From assembly GCA_027018975.1 (NCBI GenBank), contig JALUXN010000149.1, forward strand, positions 1 to 13,296: a stretch of 13,296 nt of DNA, read 5' to 3'. The notes below the pieces were generated by a model. It searched no databases. It was given only the letters and a program-made list of their open reading frames with translations, and was not told the DNA's origin. A program made the translations under genes and the position numbers. Positions 1 through 6,233 of the stretch are shown in pieces. Origin of the DNA: Mariprofundaceae bacterium. Lineage in GTDB: Bacteria; Pseudomonadota; Zetaproteobacteria; Mariprofundales; Mariprofundaceae. Every line of letters begins with the position of its first letter. Position 1 is the stretch's first letter.

Positions 1-1314
1 CTCCAGCGCCAGCAGATTGCGCGGACGGATCTCGCCTTTGCCGACCACGGCGCCGCGAATGAGGATCTGATAGTCGGAGACGCCGAGTTGCAGATTGTCC
101 TTAATATGCACCGGCGGCAGCACAAAGCCGACCTCCTGCGTGATCTGGCGGCGCACCTTCTTCATGCGATCGAGGAGGTTGCCTTCGCGGTTGTTCTCGA
201 CCAGATCGATCAAGCCGTAACCGATCTCCAGCCGGATCGGATCTTCGACCAGCAGTTCGTCGAGCTCCTCCTCCGGTGAAGTGGTTTCGACTGGTTCGAC
301 CTCCTCAGCGACCGGCTGCAGCGCCTTGGCCTGTTCGCCGAGGTGCAGATAGTAGCCGCTGGCGGCCAGCCCCAGCGCGAGCACCAGAAATGGCAGAAAG
401 GGCAGCCCCGGCACAATGCTGAGCAGCAGTAGCGCACCGCTGGCGACCCAGTGTACTTTGGGATGCTGGGTGAATTGCGCTTTTAACTCTTCGGGCAGGG
501 CGATGTTGCCGCTGGCGCGGGTGATGATGATGCCGGCGGCGGTGGAGATGACCAGTGCGGGGATTTGTGACACCAAACCGTCGCCCACCGTCAAAAGACT
601 GAATACCGAGATCGCGTCGCCGGTGGACATGCCATACTGCATGACGCCGATCACCAAGCCGCCGACAAGGTTGATCATGGTGATAATCAGGCCGGCGACG
701 GCATCGCCGCGCACGAACTTCGAGGCACCATCCATGGCGCCGTAGAACTCCGCCTCGCGGGCGATATTTTCGCGCCGCTTGCGCGCCTCGGTCTCATCGA
801 TCAGGCCGGCATTCATGTCGGCGTCGATGGCCATCTGTTTACCTGGCATGGCATCGAGGGTGAAGCGGGCGGCGACTTCAGCGATACGGGTGGAGCCCTT
901 GGTGATGACGATGAAGTTGATCAGCACCAGAATGAGGAAGATGATCAGGCCGACCACCGTGTTGCCGCCGACCACAAACTGGCCGAAGCCTTCAATCACA
1001 TGGCCTGCAGCAGCTGGTCCCTCTTGGCCATGGAGCAGAATCAGGCGGGTGGTGGCGACGTTCAATGAGAGGCGGAAGAGGGTGGTCAGCAGCAGTAGCG
1101 AGGGGAAGACAGAGAACTCCAGCGGCTTGGTGACGTAGATGGAGGTGAGCAGAATCATCACGCCGATGCTGAGATTGAGCGCCAGCATCACATCCATCAG
1201 CCAAGTCGGCAGCGGCACCATCATCACCAGCAGCACACCGAGCACGCCGACGGCGAGCATAATATCCGGCTGTTTGCCGAGGCGTTGCAGTGTCATGGTT
1301 GCAGTGTTCTGCAT
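1..1314 (-). CDS. flhA: Flagellar biosynthesis protein FlhA, N-terminal 438 residues (cut by window edge)
   Basis: FlhA is the large inner-membrane subunit of the flagellar type III export gate; its cytoplasmic domain docks export substrates and chaperones. I translated the minus strand from the ATG at 1314 and found an open frame of exactly 438 codons to the window edge. Full FlhA proteins are about 690-700 residues, so the C-terminal third is missing. Hydrophobic segments fill about residues 18-60, 70-96, 112-138, 204-228 and 285-323. The FHIPEP-family signature lies at about residues 143-166 (core RFTLDAMPGKQMAIDAD), and the conserved acidic residue of the FVRGDA motif is D204. An acidic linker (about 335-355) leads into the cytoplasmic domain. 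The start lies 3 nt after the flhB stop, with AGGGAG 11 nt upstream, so it is probably cotranslated with flhB. A start at M7 is also possible. Identification is secure. Confidence 0.97.
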   Translation of the reverse strand, partial: MQNTATMTLQRLGKQPDIMLAVGVLGVLLVMMVPLPTWLMDVMLALNLSIGVMILLTSIYVTKPLEFSVFPSLLLLTTLFRLSLNVATTRLILLHGQEGPAAAGHVIEGFGQFVVGGNTVVGLIIFLILVLINFIVITKGSTRIAEVAARFTLDAMPGKQMAIDADMNAGLIDETEARKRRENIAREAEFYGAMDGASKFVRGDAVAGLIITMINLVGGLVIGVMQYGMSTGDAISVFSLLTVGDGLVSQIPALVISTAAGIIITRASGNIALPEELKAQFTQHPKVHWVASGALLLLSIVPGLPFLPFLVLALGLAASGYYLHLGEQAKALQPVAEEVEPVETTSPEEELDELLVEDPIRLEIGYGLIDLVENNREGNLLDRMKKVRRQITQEVGFVLPPVHIKDNLQLGVSDYQILIRGAVVGKGEIRPRNLLALE

Positions 1315-1317
1315 CAG

Positions 1318-2418
1318 TTAGTTCGCTCCCTGTAGGTGGCTGGCGCCGGCGCGTTGCTGTTTGAGCTTGAAGATCTCCGCCAAAATAATGGCGATCGCCT
1401 CGAACAACTCTTCCGGTATCTCATCACCGACTTCGACCTGCTTAAACAAGGATCTTGCCAACGGCTTGTTTTCGCGCAGCGGAATATCGTGTTCCGTGGC
1501 GATTTCGCGGATTTTGGCGGCGATATGCCCTTGCCCTTTGGCCACCACCACCGGTGCGCCGGGGCTGCCCGGCTCATAGGAGAGGGCGATGGCCAGCCGG
1601 GTCGGGTTGGTGATCACCACGTCGGCATTGGGCACATCGGCCATCATGCGGTTCTGCGCCTGCTGCATCTGGATTTGGCGGATCTTGCCCTTGAGCTGCG
1701 GGTCGCCCTCGCTCTCTTTGTGCTCGTCGCGCACCTCTTTTTTGGACATGCGCATCGATTTCATATGCTCCCAGCGCTGATAGAAGACGTCGGCGAGCGC
1801 CAGAAAGGTGAAGAGGATGGCGACGACAACAATGATTTTGACGCTGCCGTGGATGGTCAGGATGGCGATATCCCATGGGTCGCGCAGCGCCGCGCGCAGA
1901 ATATCGTCAAACATCTCCGAGACGATGTTGTAGCAGACGAGGGAGACGAACACCATTTTAAGGATGGATTTGACCAGCTCGGCGAGCGCGCGCGTGGAGA
2001 AGAGTTTTTTGAAGCCTTTGATGGGGCTGATTTTCTCCAGTTTGGGTTGCATGGTTTCGAAGGTGAAGACCGGTCCGCTGACCATTACCGTCACCAGCAT
2101 GCCGAGCAGCATGATTGGAATCGCAAACGGCAGCACTGTTTTACTCAGCTCGATGGCGGTGTCGATGAGCATCCGCTGGATGCCGCTGGTGGTTGGTTCG
2201 AGGGTGACTTTTCCAGCCAGAAAATTGTGCATCAGCTGCATCATCTCCTGGCCGATCCATGCGCCGACGCCGGTGAAGATAATCAGCGAAATGACGACGA
2301 AAGCGATCGCCGTGGAGGGCTCCTTACTGCTGGGGACCTGCCCCTTTTGGCGCGCGTCATCGAGGCGTTTTTGCGACGCCTCTTCGGTTTGTTGGCTCTT
2401 ATCCTGTTCGTCAGCCAT
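1318..2418 (-). CDS. flhB: Flagellar export switch protein FlhB, with an NPTR cleavage motif
   Basis: FlhB (366 residues, usual length) is the export-gate subunit that switches secretion from rod/hook to filament substrates after self-cleavage in its cytoplasmic domain. The N-terminus carries the family pattern of charged residues (EEASQKRLDDARQKGQV), followed by four hydrophobic segments at about 35-57, 88-115, 143-165 and 185-212. The cytoplasmic domain begins near 215 (MRMSKKEVRDEHKESEGDP). The autocleavage site reads N271-P272-T273-R274. Asn and Pro, the residues that undergo and permit cleavage, are present, but the usual His is Arg. The following segment reads AKGQGHIAAKIRE where many homologues have AKGxDxxAxKIRE. 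The C-terminal ENKPLARSLF and PEELFEAIA motifs are intact. The ATG at 2418 has GGTGA 6 nt upstream. The gap from fliR is 53 nt, the largest inside this operon. Confidence 0.96.
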   Translation of the reverse strand: MADEQDKSQQTEEASQKRLDDARQKGQVPSSKEPSTAIAFVVISLIIFTGVGAWIGQEMMQLMHNFLAGKVTLEPTTSGIQRMLIDTAIELSKTVLPFAIPIMLLGMLVTVMVSGPVFTFETMQPKLEKISPIKGFKKLFSTRALAELVKSILKMVFVSLVCYNIVSEMFDDILRAALRDPWDIAILTIHGSVKIIVVVAILFTFLALADVFYQRWEHMKSMRMSKKEVRDEHKESEGDPQLKGKIRQIQMQQAQNRMMADVPNADVVITNPTRLAIALSYEPGSPGAPVVVAKGQGHIAAKIREIATEHDIPLRENKPLARSLFKQVEVGDEIPEELFEAIAIILAEIFKLKQQRAGASHLQGAN

Positions 2419-2471
2419 GTCGGGTCACCATGTGTGGTGCGCGCTGTCTGTCGCGAGCTACGGTGATCATC

Positions 2472-3254
2472 TCAATTGCCGGCCAGGTGGCGCAAAAACA
2501 GCGGCAGTTGTTGCGGCAGAGTGCTGAAAGCGTCATGCAGCAGCATGATGACTGCCGGCATGCCGAGTGCAAAGGTGAGTAGTCCGAGGCCGACAGTCAG
2601 CGGGAAGCTGATGAAGAAGACCTGAACCTGCGGCACGGCGCGCGCCACCAGCCCCAGTGCGATATAGACAAAGGTGAGCAGGATCATGATCGGTGCGGCG
2701 ATTTTCAAAGACAGCACAAACATTTGCGCCATGGCATCGCTCAGCTCGAGCAGGGCGTTAAAGTGCCAGGCGTGGTCGATCGGGAATTGGCTGAACGAAT
2801 CGATGAGCGCGTGCAGGAACATGTGGTGCGCGCCGCTGGAGAGCCAAAGCAGCATAGCCAGCGTCATCGCGACCTGCGAAAGCACCGATTGCTGGCTGTG
2901 GGTGGCTGGGTCGAAAACGTTGGCTACGGTCATGCCCATCTGGAAGCTGATCAGCTGACCGGCGAATTGCGCGGCGGTAAAGATCAGCTGCGCAAAGAGC
3001 GCCAGTGCCGCGGCCAGTAGGATCTCCTGCAGTGCAATGACTGCGAAGACCAATGGCGCTGTCGGCACAGTGTTCACTTGATGCTGCACCACGGGGTAGA
3101 TCAGAAAGCTCAGCAGTATGATCAGCCCCGCCTTCACCTGTCGCGGCACCAGCTGGTGGCCGATCGCGGGCAGCAGAATAATCAGCGTGCTGACGCGCAG
3201 CAACACCAGTAGTCCGATGATGATGTGCTGGATGTCAAACCACGGAAAGTTCAA
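2472..3254 (-). CDS. fliR: Flagellar export gate protein FliR, TTG start
   Basis: FliR (260 residues, normal length) is a multi-span inner-membrane protein that forms the core export gate with FliP and FliQ. Hydrophobic helices lie at about residues 10-31, 41-57, 66-100, 127-152, 180-206 and 210-240. The family-typical block after the third helix is visible: ISFQMGMTV (102-110), then FDPATHSQQS (114-123). R20 in LLRVS matches the conserved early arginine. The start is a TTG at 3254. The codon directly before it is an in-frame TGA and the next in-frame ATG lies deep in the protein, so TTG is effectively the only start that gives a full-length product. A weak AGCAGG lies about 7 nt upstream. 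The gene begins 20 nt after fliQ ends. Identification is secure; the start codon is inferred. Confidence 0.95.
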   Translation of the reverse strand: MNFPWFDIQHIIIGLLVLLRVSTLIILLPAIGHQLVPRQVKAGLIILLSFLIYPVVQHQVNTVPTAPLVFAVIALQEILLAAALALFAQLIFTAAQFAGQLISFQMGMTVANVFDPATHSQQSVLSQVAMTLAMLLWLSSGAHHMFLHALIDSFSQFPIDHAWHFNALLELSDAMAQMFVLSLKIAAPIMILLTFVYIALGLVARAVPQVQVFFISFPLTVGLGLLTFALGMPAVIMLLHDAFSTLPQQLPLFLRHLAGN

Positions 3255-3274
3255 TCAGATGCCTGCTGCTGCGC

Positions 3275-3544
3275 CTATTGAATCATGTTGGGGATCATGT
3301 TGAACAGGCGTTTGGTGAACGAGATCATCTGCTCGGTCATCCACGGTGCGGCGATAATCATGGAGACGAATACGGCGATGATTTTCGGCACGAAGGTGAG
3401 GGTCATCTCCTGAATCTGGGTGACCGCCTGAAAGAGCGAAATGGCGATACCGACGACCAGCGCCACACCGAGCATCGGCAACGAGATCAGCAGCACCAGT
3501 TTCAGCGACTCGCTGCCGATTTGAATAACTTGATCAGGGCTCAT
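3275..3544 (-). CDS. fliQ: Flagellar export gate protein FliQ
   Basis: FliQ (89 residues, the usual length) is a small protein with two membrane hairpin helices that packs around the FliP-FliR core of the flagellar export gate. The helices are about 15-37 and 50-70. The hallmark sequence SLFQAVTQIQEMTLTFVPKI spans 36-55, and the start MSPDQVIQIG is typical. It is the first flagellar gene of the run fliQ-fliR-flhB-flhA. The usual upstream partner fliP is not here: the preceding gene on this strand is a sugar kinase, 78 bp away. The ATG at 3544 has no recognisable Shine-Dalgarno sequence. The bases immediately upstream instead form a short palindrome that overlaps a possible promoter -10 element. 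Identification is secure. Confidence 0.96.
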   Translation of the reverse strand: MSPDQVIQIGSESLKLVLLISLPMLGVALVVGIAISLFQAVTQIQEMTLTFVPKIIAVFVSMIIAAPWMTEQMISFTKRLFNMIPNMIQ

Positions 3545-3549
3545 GCGCG

Positions 3550-3565
3550 CTATCTAGCAAGATAG
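3550..3565. repeat. Palindrome overlapping the candidate fliQ -10 element
   Basis: CTATCT and AGATAG form a perfect 6-bp inverted repeat around a 4-nt centre (AGCA). It covers the candidate -10 hexamer and ends 5 bp before the fliQ start codon. It could be a protein-binding site at the promoter. If transcription starts further upstream, it could instead be an RNA hairpin next to the start codon. A chance 6-bp repeat is also possible. Confidence 0.3.
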
Positions 3566-3588
3566 ATGCCGTGCCGCTGCGGGGTCAA
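3559..3588 (-). promoter_or_regulatory. Candidate sigma70-type promoter for the fliQRflhBA run
   Basis: On the minus strand TTGACC (3588-3583) and TATCTT (3564-3559) are separated by 18 bp, matching the -35 and -10 consensus in five and four of six positions. The predicted transcript start falls near 3553-3551, giving a leader of only about 7-9 nt before the fliQ ATG at 3544. This would account for the missing ribosome binding site if the message is read almost leaderless. It is inferred from hexamer match only; readthrough from glgA-glk is the alternative. Confidence 0.35.
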
Positions 3589-3622
3589 TCCGTAACTGAA
3601 TGCGGAGATTTTCATTCGATGG

Positions 3623-4567
3623 CTAAGCCTGTCCCGTTGTCTCTTCTCTTGCCGGTCGCGCAATGGTCGCAGCGCCAAGGATACCGGATCGATCATCAAG
3701 CTGGGAACGGCGGATGTCGATCTTGCCTTGGAGCGGGGGGATCAGCTGCCGGTTGAGTGTTTCCAATATCGCCGGCTGCAGCAGTGACCATGCGCCGCAG
3801 AGGCCGCCACTAAGGCTGATGGTGGTGATGTCGAGCAGTTTGACCGACTCGGCGATGGCCATGCCGAGGTAGTGGCCGGCGCTCTGGATGATCTCTTTGG
3901 CGGATTCGTCGCCCTGTTGGGCGAGTTGATAGATGGCTTTGGTGCTGAGTGCTTCGCCGCTCGCTTCTTGGTAACGGCGGCTGATGGCGGTGGCTGAGGC
4001 GTAGGCCTCCACGCAGCCTTGGTTGCCGCAGCCGCAGGTGCGACCGCCGGGCTCGACACAGAGGTGGCCGAACTCCATCGCCATGCCGCGTTCGCCGCCG
4101 TAGGGGGCGTTGTTCAGGATGAGGCCGCCGCCGATGCCGGTGCCGAGGGTGATGTGGAGGAGATTATCGCACCCCTGGCCGGCGCCGAAACGCTGTTCAC
4201 CGATGGCGGCACAGAGGGCGTCGTTCTCGACGGCGACGGGCAGGTTCAACGCTTCGGAGAGATGGGCGGCCAAGGGGAAGTTTGCCAGCATGGGGATGTT
4301 GGGTGAGCTGCGCAGTAGCTGGTTTTGATGGTCAAAAAAACCGGGAAAACCGATGCCGATGGCTGTGATTTCATGGCTTGCTGCGAAGGGGTGGATGGCG
4401 CTGATCAGGGTCTGCATCAGCTGCGCTTCAGCCTCGGCGGGGGAGCTGGCATCGGCGCGGCTGAGCTGCGCTTCGATGCGTTGCTCATTGACGACCTCAC
4501 CGGCCTCATTCACTACGGCCAAGCGCAGATTGGTGCCGCCGATGTCGGCAGCCAGTACGGGGCTCAT
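3623..4567 (-). CDS. ROK-family sugar kinase, probably glucokinase
   Basis: This 314-residue protein belongs to the ROK family, whose kinase members phosphorylate glucose or related hexoses with ATP in the cytoplasm. Visible features are the N-terminal phosphate-binding motif DIGGTN (8-13), the catalytic-base region END at 114-116 (Asp116), GTGIGGG (142-148) and EFGH (165-168). The zinc site is formed by His168 with Cys178, Cys180 and Cys185 in the CGCGxxGCxE pattern, followed by VEAYAS. LSGG (252-255) is in the second ATP-binding lobe. The start was set at the ATG at 4567, where DIGGTN falls at its usual distance from the N-terminus. A longer in-frame reading back to 4861 only copies glgA in another frame. 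The ATG overlaps the glgA stop as ATGA, implying translational coupling. Glucose is the likeliest substrate given glgA and pgi beside it; fructose, mannose or N-acetyl sugars cannot be excluded. Confidence 0.9.
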   Translation of the reverse strand: MSPVLAADIGGTNLRLAVVNEAGEVVNEQRIEAQLSRADASSPAEAEAQLMQTLISAIHPFAASHEITAIGIGFPGFFDHQNQLLRSSPNIPMLANFPLAAHLSEALNLPVAVENDALCAAIGEQRFGAGQGCDNLLHITLGTGIGGGLILNNAPYGGERGMAMEFGHLCVEPGGRTCGCGNQGCVEAYASATAISRRYQEASGEALSTKAIYQLAQQGDESAKEIIQSAGHYLGMAIAESVKLLDITTISLSGGLCGAWSLLQPAILETLNRQLIPPLQGKIDIRRSQLDDRSGILGAATIARPAREETTGQA

Positions 4568-6021
4568 GTGGTGAGCAGCGAGCGGTAGAGTGCGGCGTAA
4601 CGCTCCGCCGAGGCGTGCCATGAGGAGTCGCGCTTGAGGGCGTTGCTGCGCAGGCGCGCCCAGATACGCGGGTTGCGGTAGAGCGCGACCGCCTGCTCGA
4701 CGGCGGCATCGAATGCGGCCGCCGTCGCGTCGTTGAATTTGATGCCGGTGGCGCGGCTTTTGGATTCGCCATAATCGATGACTGTATCGCGTAGGCCGCC
4801 GGTGGCGCGCACCACCGGCACGGTGCCGTAACGCATCGCCATCAGCTGTCCGAGGCCGCACGGCTCAAAGCGCGACGGCATGAGGAAGATGTCGCCGCCG
4901 GCATAGATCTGGCGCGCCAAGGCTTCGTTGAAACCGCAGTGGAAGTGCATCTGGCGGGGATTGGCGGCGGCGAGCTGGCCGAGTAGGTGTTCGCTGTGCG
5001 GGTCGCCGGAGCCAAGAATCGCCAGCTGGTAGCCGCGATCCAGCCACTGCTGGGCGTTGGCCAGCAGTAGGTCGATCCCCTTCTGGTCGGCGAGGCGGGA
5101 GATGAGGGTGAGCAGCGGTGTATCGGCGTTCTCATCCAGACCGCAATTGCGTTGCAGTGCTGCTTTGCATGCTTTTTTGCCGGCCGTGTTGCCGGGGCCG
5201 TAGTTGGCGGCGATGGCTGTGTCGGTCTGCGGATCCCACTCGTCGATATGGAGGCCGTTGACGATGCCGGAGAGTTTGTCGCGATGGTTCTGCAGGAAGC
5301 CGTCGAGTTCGCAGCCATACTCCGGCGTGAGGATCTCTTCAGCGTAGGAGGGGCTGACGGTGGTGATGGCGTGGGCGGAGGCGATGCCCGCCTTCATGCA
5401 GTTGATCTGGTGGTGAAATTCGTAGTCATCGGGGTGGAAGTGGTGGCTGGGCAGGCCGAGGCGGTGAATCCACTCGGCTGGAAAATTGCCCTGATAGGCG
5501 AGGTTGTGGATGGTATAGACGCACTTGGCCTGCGCGATTTCGGGGTGGTGCTGATATTGTGTTTTCAGTAGCAGTGGAATCATGCCGGTCTGCCAGTCGT
5601 GGCAGTGGAGGATGTCGATCGTATCGCCAAGTCGCGCGGCGACCTCCAGCGCGACGCGATCGAAGAGCAGGAAGCGCAGCAGATTGTCCTCATAGGCGCC
5701 GCCGGGCGGGCCGTAGATCCCTGCGCGGTTATAGAGATCATTCTGTTCGATGAGGATGTAGCGCAGGCCGTCGATGGTGATGGTATGCAGCGGGCAGTGG
5801 CGTTGCACGCCGTCCGCCCACATCTCGATGGTGTCATCCATCGCTTGCGGTGTGTAGCCGGCGCGCGCGATGATGTCGCGGTAGTAGGGCATGATCACCG
5901 TGACGCGGTGGTCGAGCTCCTGCAGTGCATGCGGCAGTGAGCCGGCGACATCGGCGAGGCCGCCAGTCTTGGCCAGCGGTGCGGCCTCGGATGCGATAAA
6001 TACAATGTGCATGGCGTCCAT
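4564..6021 (-). CDS. glgA: Glycogen synthase GlgA (ADP-glucose dependent)
   Basis: GlgA elongates alpha-1,4-glucan chains from ADP-glucose in the cytoplasm (glycosyltransferase family 5, GT-B fold). The protein has 485 residues, close to the usual 475-490. The N-terminal domain carries SEAAPLAKTGGLADVAGSLP (11-30), with the ADP-glucose-binding KTGGL at 18-22, and HDWQTG at 141-146. The C-terminal domain carries SRLADQKG (308-315; Arg309 and Lys314 match the phosphate-binding pair) and RFEPCG (384-389) with Glu386 and Cys388. The next residues read LGQ where many GlgA proteins have LTQ. The start at 6021 (MDAMHIV) is chosen because GGGGAG lies 5 nt upstream. A longer reading from 6081 lacks a ribosome site, and M4 (6012) is a weaker alternative. 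The stop overlaps the start of the kinase gene. Identification is secure. Confidence 0.96.
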   Translation of the reverse strand: MDAMHIVFIASEAAPLAKTGGLADVAGSLPHALQELDHRVTVIMPYYRDIIARAGYTPQAMDDTIEMWADGVQRHCPLHTITIDGLRYILIEQNDLYNRAGIYGPPGGAYEDNLLRFLLFDRVALEVAARLGDTIDILHCHDWQTGMIPLLLKTQYQHHPEIAQAKCVYTIHNLAYQGNFPAEWIHRLGLPSHHFHPDDYEFHHQINCMKAGIASAHAITTVSPSYAEEILTPEYGCELDGFLQNHRDKLSGIVNGLHIDEWDPQTDTAIAANYGPGNTAGKKACKAALQRNCGLDENADTPLLTLISRLADQKGIDLLLANAQQWLDRGYQLAILGSGDPHSEHLLGQLAAANPRQMHFHCGFNEALARQIYAGGDIFLMPSRFEPCGLGQLMAMRYGTVPVVRATGGLRDTVIDYGESKSRATGIKFNDATAAAFDAAVEQAVALYRNPRIWARLRSNALKRDSSWHASAERYAALYRSLLTT

Positions 6022-6233
6022 GATTTCTCCCCTTTGAAAAAAAGGCGAAGCTAGCACAGACTGCAGCAGATCGAAAAACATGATGGGGAACTGTCCAGCT
6101 CATCCCACGCTTTGCCCGCTAGTTGCGTTGAACATGCTCGTGCGCAGGAGCACACTGCGCGTGTTCGCCTTGCTATCGAGTAAACCGTGGGCGATCTGAA
6201 CAGTTCCAATATGCGGCTGAGCGGGGAGGGAGT
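6022..6233. promoter_or_regulatory. Divergent intergenic region between glgA and pgi
   Basis: These 212 bp must hold the promoters for leftward glgA and rightward pgi, but I cannot name a convincing -35/-10 pair for either. Visible structure: GCGCAG/CTGCGC, a 6-bp inverted repeat with a 7-nt loop (6142-6160), and the 8-mer GGAACTGT (6087-6094) with its reverse complement ACAGTTCC (6200-6207) near the two ends. On the glgA side, a weak hairpin (6031-6045, run of seven A on the plus strand) touches the glgA ribosome site. Confidence 0.5.

Noticed and set aside
2411..2431. Six-codon upstream open frame overlapping the flhB start
   Set aside because: It has no ribosome site of its own, and its GGTGA is better explained as the flhB ribosome site. 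Such short frames are common by chance.
1336..2466. 376-codon open frame on the plus strand opposite flhB
   Set aside because: It is the mirror frame of flhB, with an Asp/His/Gly/Arg-rich composition typical of antisense shadows of G/C-biased genes, and it has no ribosome site or recognisable domain.
3552..3578. Sigma54 promoter upstream of fliQ (GGCACG followed by TTGC)
   Set aside because: The two elements are separated by 9 bp rather than the required 4 or so, so the GG and GC pairs fall on the wrong helical spacing.
3545..3622. Intrinsic terminator between the kinase gene and fliQ
   Set aside because: On the minus strand I see only 4-bp stems and no stem followed by a T-run, so no terminator can be called.
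4568..4861. 98-residue N-terminal extension of the ROK kinase
   Set aside because: It lies entirely within glgA in another frame and is Arg-rich shadow sequence. The DIGGTN motif already sits at the correct distance from the ATG at 4567.
6022..6081. 20-residue N-terminal extension of GlgA
   Set aside because: There is no ribosome site before 6081, whereas GGGGAG sits 5 nt before the ATG at 6021, and GlgA proteins normally begin just before the (M)xIxFxxSE strand.
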